Of a DNA stretch of 64,000 nucleotides, positions 22,805-34,730 are shown piece after piece (within the stretch, counting starts at the first letter, position 1; each line of letters opens with the position of its first letter). The translations under genes and the position numbers were made by a program. A model generated the notes under the pieces. The model had not been told where the DNA came from, searched no databases, and saw only the letters and a list, made by a program, of their open reading frames with translations. This DNA is from Chimonanthus salicifolius (lineage: Eukaryota; Streptophyta; Magnoliopsida; Laurales; Calycanthaceae): the NCBI GenBank assembly GCA_013350335.1, contig CM023542.1, forward strand, positions 8,046,025-8,110,024, given 5' to 3'.

Positions 22805-23590
22805 TTCAATCGCCATGTTTATGTCAGATTTGTAAGATGATCTAATCGTTGATAATATAAGACATATGGGTGATTACATTTTCTTGCCATTTAGGCTTAT
22901 GTATCACAAATGTCATGCAGTCATTTGTTTTTCTAACTTATTTTATTTTAAAAAAATTATATTTAATTTTTTTCTACATATATTACTAAATTGGAAGTGG
23001 TAAATGGTTTTAAGTTATAAAAAAATGTAAAAACATAAGTAATACTTTACATTAAAAAAAGAAATTAAAAAAAATCAACTACATGTGGAGAAGTCAAGGT
23101 GAGAAGAGTTATAAGTGTAGATTGATGGTGGCTAAGTAACTCCTTTTTCAGGTGAGTTTTTTTTCTAATCCATGCTAACAAATAATTTATTTTATAATAT
23201 TAAATAATATTAAATATATTATTTATATTACCCATCATCCATATTTTAAAAGAAATAAGTCCATGACTAACCTTGCCGTGTCCCAAGGATAATGGATTCA
23301 TTCATGGAGGTTTTACGTTACATATCCCACGGTTTTCCAAACGAAAATTAAAAAAAGTATTAGATTCATATTAAATCTAAAAACCTAAATAAATCTAAAA
23401 TACATCTATTATTTTAAATTTAATATTTTAGACTTTTAAAATTTTATATATCTGTTTATATAAGAGTAGTTGTATAACCTACTTACTTTTCAATGGGTCC
23501 AGCTTGCCATACTCTGCATGAACAAGCGTATAAACATTTGGTCCTGCGGTGCACATGCATTTAGAATCCTATTTAAAGAATTACAGTGAA
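22805..23590. other. AT-rich upstream region of the H-protein gene
   Basis: No gene. Likely contains distal promoter DNA of the gene at 23686. TATTTAAAGAATTAC at ~23571-23585 lies just before the TATA box. Confidence 0.35.
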
Positions 23591-23596
23591 CAAGTG

Positions 23597-23604
23597 TATA
23601 TATT
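23597..23604 (+). promoter_or_regulatory. probable TATA box of the glycine cleavage H gene
   Basis: TATATATT lies 89 bp before the start codon at 23686. This leaves a leader of about 50-60 bases if transcription starts ~30 bp downstream. No better candidate is nearby. Confidence 0.5.
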
Positions 23605-23685
23605 CATAATCTTCTTCCTAAACCCAAAGTTGGTAAAATCCTTCCGTTTCCATTACCATTTTCAGGTTAAACACATAAAGGGATC

Positions 23686-26600
23686 ATGGCGATGAGGGTA
23701 TGGGCATCAAGAGCTGCTTCTTACCTCAAGATCTCTACCTTTCACAGAGGATTCTCGACTGGTAAATCCAACCCTCTTCAACCTATTTCATCTTTGGAAC
23801 CTTTTGCATACCTTTCTCTAATCGCTTTCGTGAATAATCAATGTGTATCTTTCATGATCTTGATCATTGGAATGCTAAAACGCCCGGATCATCTATCCTC
23901 AATGGAAAAGATCCATTTTTTTGAAGTGGATTTCTCTTTCTTTTTGTGTGTATTACAAAATATCTCAATAATCTTAGCTTATACTAAATAAAGATCAATT
24001 GATCAATGCAGGAGTACTGGATGGACCGCATATGCAGTCCGTTTTTTTAGAAAGTTGATGTTTTTTCGTTCATTTTCTTTATGTGGATTCCTGCATTGTT
24101 TTAACAAAAGATTTGGTTGCTGGCATGGGAGGAATGGAATAGGAATGATTACTATTATGACACTGATTCCTAATGTCTTGTTTGAGTATTTTGTGCCATT
24201 CCATTTCACTTGTTCTCGCAAAGAGCCCTTCTATTCTGACAATGATTACTGTTCGCCCTGTTTGCTAGCCAGTCTCCTCCTACTGGGAACCACTCTCCTA
24301 TTCCTCCATAAGCCATTCCAGTTACAATAGGTCAAGACCTGTTATTGTTGGAATAGAAGACCTCTCTTAAAGAAAAAAAAGCTTTTTGGAATGGATCAAA
24401 CAAGCCATTCAACAGGAGCTATGCCAAGGATACCAAACACATTCCATTCCATTCCACCCCTTTCCCCCACACTAGCTACCAAACAGGCCCATGTCTGGAA
24501 TGGCTTAGGGAGGAGTTGGATGAGAGTGAGGGTGGCTTGGATGGTTTCTTCCCGTTGCTATACCTTGGAATGGCTACCGACTGGGGCCTTATTCATCTTT
24601 TGAACCAGGTTTCTGTGCCCTTATATAATGATTGGATAGGAATATGTAATTTGATTTTTGCCGGCCTCATTGAACCTAGGAGTCAGTTGCATATTATATG
24701 CACATTTTTCACAATTACCATTTCGTAAATTATACATACCAGTTCATGTGATCTAATCAGTTTCTGTATTTTAGACCTATTATGTAATACAAAATCTCCA
24801 GGGGTTCAGAGTTTGATGGTTTTTTAAAACTTGAATAAATATGATTTAGTTTGAAATTTCAGCAATGCAGCAGGAGGAGATGAGTGCCAATTATTTTGCA
24901 ACAAAATTTGATTTTATTTTCTGGATAAATTCTTTGTATTTGTTACCTTCATGGAAGGTAGAAATTTCTGAATGAATGAAAGGCAAAAGTCAAATTATAT
25001 ACATGTTCTTCTCTTTGACGAGTCTCTATTTCTAAGTCAAGCTCATCCCTTATTTTTGTTATTTTTAATATATTGCAAAAAAAAATCATTAAAGAGATAA
25101 AAGGAGATACAAAAGCAAAATAAGGGTTGTTGAAATAAGAGGTATAGTGCAGCACACTGATCTATGATCAATCCAAACTGCAATTTGGCCCAGCACAGTC
25201 ATCCTCTAAACCTCTCTGTTGTTAGTTAACCTTTACTTGGACTATAGATGTATTGTGTAGCCAGCAATCTGCATTGAGCTTGGAATAATTCATCGATCAT
25301 GGACGTAAGATTTCTGGTGGTTGAGACTTTTTGAGCACAAACCATTTATTGTAGGCCATAATGGAGCATGATCAATGGAGCATGATCCAGTAATGTGGAT
25401 CTCAATAGATGAATGACGTAGATCACATAATGGCCGGTCCACTTATCCTGTTGGTTGACCGAATTTAAAATGTTTTTTAGTTTTGGATACAAAGGAAGTT
25501 CTTGTTATGTCACAAATTTCTATTGGCATTTTAAAGTACATTACAAAATTACCTTTCCCCTTTTTAATCAACTTCAGTCAACTTTTTGAGCTTTCCATTG
25601 CTTTACCTAATATTTTGTATTTTCTGTTTTTGTTCTTGGATCATGGAAAATGTTGAAGATTTTTTCTTTATTGAATCTCCTTTTCTGCAATTACAGTTTT
25701 GAAGGACCTGAAATATGCGGACTCTCATGAATGGGTTCAAGTCGATGGAACTTCTGCTACCATAGGAATAACTGACCATGCTCAGGTTTCAAATTTCTTC
25801 TAGTTAACTACTTTCACTGCAGCACAATTTATGTCTAAGTTTAATGTTAGGCAACAAAGAAGTGCTAACAAGACAAATTTTATGTGGTTGAGATGCTTAT
25901 TGTAAGGAGTTCTTGAACTAATCAGAAAAGAAGAAATTAGGAATAAATACACGAGTGGAAATCTATCGGAATTTCTAATGGTAGAGAAAACTCAGAGCAA
26001 AGGGTTCTCTGTATGTAACCAAAATCCTTGAATGGTTTTATATTGTTGGCACAATAACCTAATGGTCTATCATCCTCATGGGGATGCACAGGAGACTCCT
26101 ACCATTCCCCCCCTTTGTATCCAATGGATTCCTGCTCCTACCTGAAATGCAAAACAAATGATATTGTTCTGAAAACATCCTGCCCACCAAGTTATTTTTA
26201 TTTGAAATATTAACAAAAGAATATACATATTGGTATTCCTACCTTTCCCACCCTTAGTATCTGATGGATTCCTGCTCCTATCTGAAATGCAAGACGAATG
26301 ATATTGTTTTGGAAAGCATCCTGCCCACCAAGTTATTTTTATTTGAAATATTAATGAGAAATTATACATATTGGTAAGAAAGAATGAAGAACAAGACCAT
26401 TATGCTAAAAGAAAATTGCCCGGTTCCGACCCTATTTTTCTATAACTGATTTGCATTGACATTGGCTGATTGGAAAGGTTTCCCTTAAGAAGTGTGTTAG
26501 GTGTAAAAAATACATCACCTGTCGTCTCCGTTTCTGCCAATTGCTTGTAGCCGCAGAGCATGGCAAAGACTTGAGCGTTGATGGTGAGCCAGTTTTAAGT

Positions 26601-29600
26601 TGGCCTCCATGAGTGAGCAGGGTGCCTCCTGTGTAATTTGGGGCTGAGTTCTGGTCAAATGAAGAAAAGACCAGTAGATAAAGTATAGAGAATAAAGATG
26701 CATTTGCTCAGATGGATAGAATGTGGTAATATTAAAGATTTAAAGACAAAATTAGAAATCAATTCAATAGGAGAACCTTATGGATAGCCCCAATAGATGA
26801 GAAGATGAGGGAAGTCTGTGTAAGATGGTTTGAACATTTTCATAGATGACCAGTAACATTGTTGGTTCAAAGAATTTATGAGCTTCAAGTGGGAGCGACG
26901 ATAAGGGTAGACCTCTCAGGACTTCGATCAAGGGGAAGGACATGATGGAATATAGAGTGGCAGAGGATCTGGTCTTTGGTAAGGGCAAAATGGAAATGTA
27001 GCACTTCAAAGCTAACATAAGATAGATGGGAAAATGGCTGCAGCAGCTGCTGCTGGTGGTGGTGCTGATGATGATGATACTCCTGTGTATTTGTGAATCA
27101 GGTCCTCATAACCAGATTGATTTTATACCTGTTAATGGCTGCCGTCAAAATTTAGTGCAAGAATATCTCTCAGTGGAGATTACTTAGGAGAAGGGCTGAA
27201 AATGCTAGAACTGCTCCTATGCATTCATAGAGGGAACCATACAGTTCTCTTTTGGAGGAAAGTTCCTATGAACTCGTTTGTAATATAGACCCAGGAGAAG
27301 GCCTTGGTAATTACTGTCTGAATGATTGGCATGGTGGATGCAGCACCTGTGAAATTCTGTCATTTCATTCATGCTGCAAAGACCATAAAATGGCAGGAAG
27401 AGCTCCTAGATCCAAAAGATTAGTGCTTATTGTACCCACCTTTCACTGTGTAGGGATGGGTGCAATGTGTTTGACTAGAATTTTGGAAATCTCCTGTCCA
27501 CCAACTTTTCTCTCAGTTCTGAATGGATAACTCAAATTATACTGGTTAATCTACTTCTTCCAATTTTGCATGCATTACACTTAGGCACTGTATGCACGTC
27601 TAGACTTCTTCGAGTGGTAATACTAAATATCCGATGAATTTCTTTCCTCTTAAAGCTTATTGAATACTCATCTAGTGAAAGGGTGGAAAAACAGTATACA
27701 TTGTGATTCTGTTACCCATATCCATGCTGCCCAAGCATATAGAGAACAGATAACCATTAATTCTTACTCCTTATGGAAGTCTGCCAAATAATCCACAGAT
27801 TCCTGTTATTGAGATAATGAAATTTATATTTATTGTCTGGAATAATTTATGTAGATTTCTAATCATATTATTTCATCCATATTCAGGACCATCTGGGAGA
27901 TGTTGTATATGTTGAACTGCCAGATGTTGGAACTGCTGTAACACAAGGAAATAGTTTTGGTGCAGTGGAGAGTGTCAAGGCAACTAGTGATGTTAACTCT
28001 CCTGTCTCAGGAAAAGTGGTTGAAGTCAATGAGGAGCTCAGTAGCTCTCCAGGTTTGGTGAGTCATCTAATGCTAAATCTCGATATACAATAGGCTGATC
28101 ACTGCATTGTAACTTCTTGAAATAGTATGCCTTTTTTAAGTTTATGAATTGAAATGATATTTTATCTTATCTTATCAAGCAAGCATTTGAAGTGTGATAT
28201 TGAGCAGGCATTTCATGGTTAACTCCACTAAAAGGAACTTAGATTTACGGTCAAACCATTCTCATGTAGCCCTGTTTGGATCCCTGAAACTTAAATCCTA
28301 GTTACAGGAATTTATGGTTCCAATTCAGACTTCCATTTATTTGGCTGCTCCTGGAATAACAGAGATTCCTTGTTAACAGGGATGTGCATTTTTAGATGGC
28401 TGACTTGAATAACATTGAAAGACATAATTAGAAATGAGTGCATTGAGGAGAATTTGAAAGTAACCCCAGTAGATGGCAAAATCAGAGAAATCCACTAGGG
28501 TGTTTGGTCATAGAGACGGGAAATGACCTGTCCGTAGAGTTGAGATATTAGAAGTTGAAGGTACTAGAGGAGAGAGCCCACTAAAAGCTTGGAGGTAGGG
28601 GATAAAGAATGATATAATTAGATTGTGGAGTGGGGAGGCTATGGTTTATGTTACGGTTAAATGTAAGAGTTGAACTCAAAAAGTTGTTCCAAATAGATGG
28701 AAAAATGGAAATTGGTGATGATAGTAAGTCCTGGAAGTGAAACTGCTTGCATGATTAATTATAGGAGATCTAAGGATTCTAGTGGTTAGAAAAGGAAGCT
28801 ATCATGTTTGAATTTTTTTAGGATGACTGAAACCATAATGCGTGGGTCCCTTTTTGTCTGATGAGTTCTTCAGGAAATTTCAGCTCCCTCTCCCTCTCTC
28901 TTTCTCTAGAAAGACAGGAGTTTAAGCTAATTTTTGGATGCTACATGAGAGTTATAGGTTTAAACTTTTCTAGGAACTCGGAGTTGATGGCTTGAGGGTT
29001 TTAGAAGGGCAGTGAGATTACTTTTATATTTAAATTCTTGTTACCTGGAGAGCTTGGGGAATATATATATTTATGGGGTGTATATATGTTTGTATAACAG
29101 ATCTTGGGGAATGATTATTGTTCTCTTTTTCTGCACGGCATCCTCAAGTTTTCACATTTTTTTTCATGTGGGGCCATGATTTAGTGTATGTACCATCCAC
29201 CTAAATAACCTCCATTTTTTATGTAGTAGTGCTGGATACTCTTGACTCAAGTGTTAGACAGACAATCATTGAATCAGAACTTGTCTGGACAAGACCCAAT
29301 TGAGTCCAAGTAGATACTCAAACCGGTCTGGCTTGTAAGGCCTCACAAATAAGTAGACCTCATCAGAAGCATGATGGTCGGATCTTGGTACTATAAGAGT
29401 GGCATTGACTCTCCTGTGGAAATTTTGAAAAGCGCTCTCAGAATCTTGAATCGGAATCAGTAAACAGATGTCACATATGGGTGCTGTTTTGCTGATTTTG
29501 CAACATTACAGTTTGTGCTGGTTGGAGTTGTTTTTGTTAACCTTGGTCTAACCAATATTGGATGCCATGGTATTCAATTTTCCCATAAATGTGGAATAGT

Positions 29601-29815
29601 CTAATCAATTGATCTATTAACTCACCTCTTGAGCATTTAAAAAAATGGGAGTATGGTTAGATTTGCTTCTCTCTTTTCCTTTTCAGGTGAATGCAAGCCC
29701 ATATAACAGTGGATGGATCTTGAAGGTGGAGATGAGTAATGCCGATGAGGTGAATTCATTGATGGACTCAGAGCAGTACACAAAATTCTGTGAAGAAGAA
29801 GATGCTAAACACTGA
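23686..29815 (+). CDS. GCSH: glycine cleavage system H protein, mitochondrial
   Basis: H protein of the glycine decarboxylase complex. Its lipoyl arm shuttles the aminomethyl group from glycine between the P, T and L proteins in the mitochondrial matrix, the core of photorespiration. Coding exons are 23686-23761, 25697-25785, 27887-28057 and 29687-29815; all introns are GT-AG and the frame is continuous. Total 154 aa, the usual length. Residues 1-25 (Arg/Ser-rich, ending HRGFST) are the presumed mitochondrial presequence. The mature part begins [15 protein letters not shown]. The lipoyl site is in [12 protein letters not shown] with the target Lys at residue 86. The conserved C-terminal part is [15 protein letters not shown] and ends CEEEDAKH. 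The introns (~1.9, 2.1 and 1.6 kb) carry MITE and LINE remnants. Nothing indicates damage. Confidence 0.97.
24112..24483. mobile_element. MITE in intron 1 of the H-protein gene
   Basis: The left end TTTGGTTGCTGGCATGGG with GGAATGGAAT is inverted at the right end (ATTCCATTCCACCCC ... AGCTACCAAA). The ~370-bp span has no coding of its own, and open frames through it lack conservation signals. Ends and superfamily are uncertain (hAT or Harbinger type). Confidence 0.55.
26098..26376. repeat. two tandem copies of a ~140-bp unit in intron 2
   Basis: CCTACC followed by a CCC-rich block begins at 26098 and again at 26238. Both copies contain GGATTCCTGCTCCTA, ATGATATTGTT and CATCCTGCCCACCAAGTTA. Identity is high (about 90% by eye). 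The minus-strand frame through it repeats the same peptide (KITWWAGCF) and is a by-product. Confidence 0.85.
26735..27035 (+). pseudogene. LINE 3' tail fragment, copy 1 (H-protein intron 2)
   Basis: The plus strand reads, with stops, IKDKIRNQF, then [20 protein letters not shown], then later GLRSRGRT and [10 protein letters not shown]. This is the C-terminal pattern of plant LINE polyproteins (KDKIRNE, KMRE-RLRWFGHVQRRP, RGRPKKTW). Several stops show it is dead. It lies in sense orientation to the host gene and is spliced out with the intron. Confidence 0.7.
28395..28690 (+). pseudogene. LINE 3' tail fragment, copy 2 (H-protein intron 3)
   Basis: It has the same arrangement as the fragment at 26735: ERHN*KEC-like start, [10 protein letters not shown], a degraded RVFGHRDGK region, then a weaker RGRPK-like part and ending in a [13 protein letters not shown] stretch. 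It is broken by frame changes. It is another 5'-truncated copy of the same LINE type in the same orientation. Confidence 0.55.
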
Positions 29816-31955
29816 GTAGTACTCTCTAAATTTGGCAACTTGCCTGATTTGTTATGCATCAAGTGATATTGAACCGACTTGTTTCTTCTATTTTTTTTTT
29901 TCAGGACCTCTGATACCTTCTCTCTCTCTCTCTCTCTCTGGATGTGGATATGCTTTTTCTTTCTTTCTTCTTGTTCGTATATAATTCCTTTCTAGTTCCA
30001 AAATGGGCTGCCGACAAATATAAAAAGGACCAAGCCCATTAAGAAGCTCAAAGCCTGGGCCGATTAGCCAAGAGTTGAAATAGATACTGCATGCATTACC
30101 TAAAAAATGCTACTACATAGCAATTACCTAACATGGTACTTTGGTGCCATCTTCTAAAGTTGACAGCTTGCTTATCTTCAATCATCTAAGGCACATTGAT
30201 GGCCCATGAACAGTCTGATCAAATGAGCCATCACTTGGAAGCCTTAGAGGTCATTTGTCTATTTCCTTAAGAAAAGCAGTTTGTGAAACAAAATTATATT
30301 AGGGTTCTATTTATATGTATACAATAAGTGCTATGAAATGCGACCTTGTGTTGGGTTGTGGAAATTTGATGTAGTTGTTTGCATCAAAAATTTTATTTTC
30401 ATTGAAAATAAATGAAGCATTGTCTTTGCGGGAGAGGAAAATTTCCCTTTTTTCCTCAATAATTTTTCTCATCCCCTCCTTATGGGAAATAGATTCTTTG
30501 GAAGAAGAGGAAATGTCACATTTCTTGTGGTTCTAACAAGAGCCTTTACTCCATAGAAGAAAAAAGAATGTTCTGATTTTTCATGTTTTTTTTTTGGCAA
30601 CAGCCCCTGAAGGTAAATAGGGGCATTAAAAACATTCTAATTTCCCTTTTTCAGTTTTCACAAACAATCTGGGTTCTTATCGTATTTCGAGGAAAAAATA
30701 GAAATTCTTGCAAGGGAAAATATACTTTCCTTGTTGCTTTGGTCCTTTGTAAAACTGGTTAAGGTCCATCGCTGATGGGGGAAAATAATGTTGTGTTAGT
30801 TCTAGGTGGCTCTCTGATTAACAATCATTTTTTGCTCCAATTCAAGTTCAGTAAGAAGCTATGCATTTTAATTGTGCAGTTTTAAGGAGAATGGCTATAA
30901 AATGTGATTATTGGACTTTATGGTTGAGTGGATGTATCAAGAGTCCTTATGCGGATAAGTATCTAATTACCCTAACTCATCAAATGAGTTAAACAGACTA
31001 TTTTACTGAATTTTTCAAAGACTCGGATTATAAGGCTAGGGTAATCATGTCGCAGGTGAAACTTCATCCACCCCTGTTCATACAGTTTTCTATAAATATC
31101 ACATAATCGTGTGATTTAGACATCAAATTTTTGGGTCATTTTTGTTATCTTCCCTTTATCCAATCTCCCTTTATTATTTTTTTTTTATTTCTTGAGGATT
31201 CTATGATTGTCATATGGAATGGCAATGCAAGGGCTTTTAGAGATCTCATCACAGTCGGATCTAAAATAAGGGACGGCCATTATGAAGTGGAAGTAAGTTT
31301 GAAATGTTCACTGCCCATTAGGTTGCATGGTTTTATCGTGCGCAATGGGATCACTAAATGGGGTTGTGATGTGCCCGTTGGAAGGATCTTTCAACTAAAA
31401 TCACCATGATTAGATTGATCAAACCATATTTTTAAAGTTATTAAATATTAATCATTTTAAATTAGTTTTTTAGTCCTTAAACTTTATGACCTCTAAGAAT
31501 ATGGCTTGATCAATTTAATTATGAGAATTTTTTATATATAATATATCAAAAGAAATACCATTCCAACAAGTCCACTGTGCGATCAAGTACACGGGTGAAC
31601 ATGTCATTAATGAAATTAGGTTACTGAAAGAGAGATTCATATGATGTCAAACTTATCTGAAATTGAATCGACTCTTACATTTCAAATTTCCAGAAAAACT
31701 AAGACAATCGAAAATCGATTACAAGTATTTTTGTTTATTAAAAATTACGGCATATTCCCATCATTTACTTTGTTTTTCTTAGATGGGGTTGATGCCCTCG
31801 ACCATTTCTTATTATTTTTTTTTTTCAGAAATCATTCACCAACGCAAAGTGCTTCATCAAATCTCTGCAAAAAATAAATTGAAAAATCTATATTTTAGAG
31901 AGTTCTTCGTCAAGTTGGCACTAGTGTTCCGTCGCAAAAGACCTCCTCTTTGTCT
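29816..31955. other. 3' flank of the H-protein gene and intergenic DNA
   Basis: The 3' untranslated region probably covers the first few hundred bases and includes a (TC)n tract at 29917-29939. AAAATAAATG near 30404 is a possible poly(A) signal. The remainder has no recognised gene. Open frames at 31131-31409 and 31641-32025 lack known motifs. Confidence 0.4.
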
Positions 31956-31959
31956 GCAT

Positions 31960-32035
31960 ATATATATTGAATATCGGTCAACATATATAAGATTTAAAAA
32001 CCGACATGTATCGGCCAATATTTAAACCCCTGGTT
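31960..32035. repeat. ATCGGCCGAT-family fragment, copy 5
   Basis: TGAATATCGGTCAAC ... CATGTATCGGCCAATATTTAAACCCCTGG. The closing words GGCCAATATTTAAACCCC match the ends of the other copies. It is a short remnant. Confidence 0.5.
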
Positions 32036-32597
32036 GCACCATTAAACAAGGCAACATAAGACCAAAGAAAGATGCATGGACTGATCACCATGCATGTTTG
32101 ACCATCACAACTTATGACCAAGTTTCATCAGGAAGTTATTCTAAAACTCCAACAAAATGTATACCCACCATTCGATTTAAACTCAATTTCACTCACCTAG
32201 ATCATTTTGTTCGTGCCAGTTTCTTAGAGTTGCCCTAATTCATGACTAGTACTTTTTAGCTCCACAAATTATATAGCACAGAGGAATTTTTTTTTCCTAG
32301 GCATGCCATTTTGTTAGCTTGCAGGGATCCTCCTATTATAAGAGAGACAACTCATCTGCAATGGTATTCACTTCCCTATTTCTATTTAGATCATCAACAC
32401 TGTTGAGGCTTAATAAATAAGGGTAACATGACGAAAAGAGTAAGTTCTGAAGATCTCTTGAAATGAGTTCTACAAATTCTAACCATGTCTAGTTATTTAC
32501 AACGAGATGACAGAAGAATGAAGATTGTAAGTCTGAAAAAGGTCTGAAACAAAAACAAATGAGCTCAATTCTAAGCTTTAAGAGGCAGATAGATACA

Positions 32598-34690
32598 TCA
32601 CAGAGCCTTCTTTTCATGTGCAATTTTCCAGTTATGGGCAGTACGTGGCCCACTAGTGATGCCCTCATAGTAACGAGACTGCAGCTTTTGATTGTTCCAG
32701 TCCTTGACAAAGCGTGAAAATAGCTTGCGTGCCTCTTCAGATGAAAGGTCAGAGAAGAAAATGCCTCTCTCTTCCTTTAACCAGGTTGAGAACTCATTGT
32801 TCTTTGAATAGTAGTCATCATTGGAAAGCTCTTTGAAGTCCTGTTTTACAGCCAATCATCTGTATTAGCATGCCACTAAGTGTATCAAAGAAAGAGAATC
32901 TTCACACTCCTTTTTCACACACACACACACAAAGAGAATCTTCATCAATCTATAACTCATCATCATCATCTAGCAATTTACCCCATCAATCTTAATCCGG
33001 GGTACACTTTTTCATATTTGGATTTGGCAAATTCTTTCTATAGACCCACTGCCCTTTCTGATACCCATGGGACTTGAACCCACAACTTCTAGACTACAAT
33101 TATGAGTCTTCACCAGTTGTGCTAGAGGTTCTTCATCAATCTATAACTGTAGTGATCAAACTTGGTGTACAGAAGAAAGAGAAATTTTCATCCGTCCTTA
33201 ACTAAAAGTTGATCTCTTCTCTACTTTAACAAATAATTGTTCAGCTGGTCTAGCTCAAGAAAAAAAGCTTACTGTTCTCTCTCTCTTATTTTAAAGGTGA
33301 GAAAAATTAAAAATGTAACAAGGAGATTTCACTTTCAGCGTAGTTGACAGATGCTTATTGTTGCAACTAAAATTTATGGGCTTGAGAATGCAAACATCTC
33401 AAAATAACAACAGCAGCATCAGCAAGAAGAATGAGGCCATCAAAGAGAGTGTTTTTGAATATGAGAAGATAAATAATTGGTTAACTGAATTTCTATGAAT
33501 ACAAGTATATTATTTTCAGTCCAACTACAACGGAACTTAAAATTCTTTACATCTGCAAAATGGCTGCTATTCTGTAGCCTGTGTGTGTTGTCTCTGTTAC
33601 AAATGCAACTGTGGCATACTTCAGTGGTAAAAGTGACTCCATGCTTGCAACACATTTTTACAATGAATTATAAGCATGACCAAGACATTGCAGAATGTAC
33701 AGTAATCTGAAAGCTGCCATAATGTTTTTGCTGCAAATTACAGTTTTAATTTTTGCTTTTTCATGGAACTATCACGACTCTCTCACTCTCACTAAATTTT
33801 TTTTTAGTAAGTACAACGATTTTTTAGTTAGATGCTAAAAGAGATTTGGAAAGGAAATGGCTCTGAACATCATATCAAGAGAAGACAACATCAGGGCAGA
33901 ACTAACCATACAGAAGGGGGGAAAAAAAGAAAGAGAATAGAAAAGTCCCTTCTTTAGCTTACAAGATTGAAATGTTGAAATCCCAATCAACTGCCTCCTA
34001 TGCAAGATAATCTATCATTACCGCTTTCTTTCCCTTCAAATATGCATAAAACAACGCTCAAGTTACGAAAAAACACCGTGTAAATATGAGCCAGTGCATT
34101 GGTCATTGGCTGATATCAACAGCTCAAGTAACATTCCATGTGTTCTTTGCCAATGTGGGAAAAGCTCTTGCCTGTATCAAAGCTTTCACTGCTTGGGGTA
34201 TGGGATGATAAAATAGCCAGAGTGGAGTAAACAACAGTAACTTTCTAAGAGTCCTTCCCATTCTCAATGGTTGTAGATAACAAACAGGAATAAAAGTATG
34301 ATACTTTGAAAGATTGAGAGAATGGAAAAAAGGGGTTTTGGTGGTGGACAAATTCCATCACTCTCTTCATGAACAAACTTTTCGACTGCTCCCAGCTTTG
34401 AGTACTTTGTTTGACGGTATCAGTATAGCATCTGACAATTACATTCCAATTGATAATAAGAAAGGATGAGGTTAGGGTTGAGTTTGTTCACTTCAAAAAA
34501 GAAGTTGAAGTCACTAGTGCCTTGGAGAGAATCAACAGAGAGGTCCTAAAGGGGAAGGTCCTCTCTCTCTCTCTCTCTCCAATTGATAATAAGAAAGGAT
34601 GAGGTTGGGGTTGAGTTTGTTCACTTCAAAAACGAAGTTGAAGTCACTAGTGCCTTGGAGAGAATCAACAGAGAGGTCCTAAAGGGGAAG

Positions 34691-34730
<40 letters not shown>

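Noticed and set aside
23686..23991. 101-residue unspliced reading from the H-protein start
   Set aside because: It runs through the donor at 23762 into intron 1. The spliced reading restores the conserved [14 protein letters not shown] sequence.
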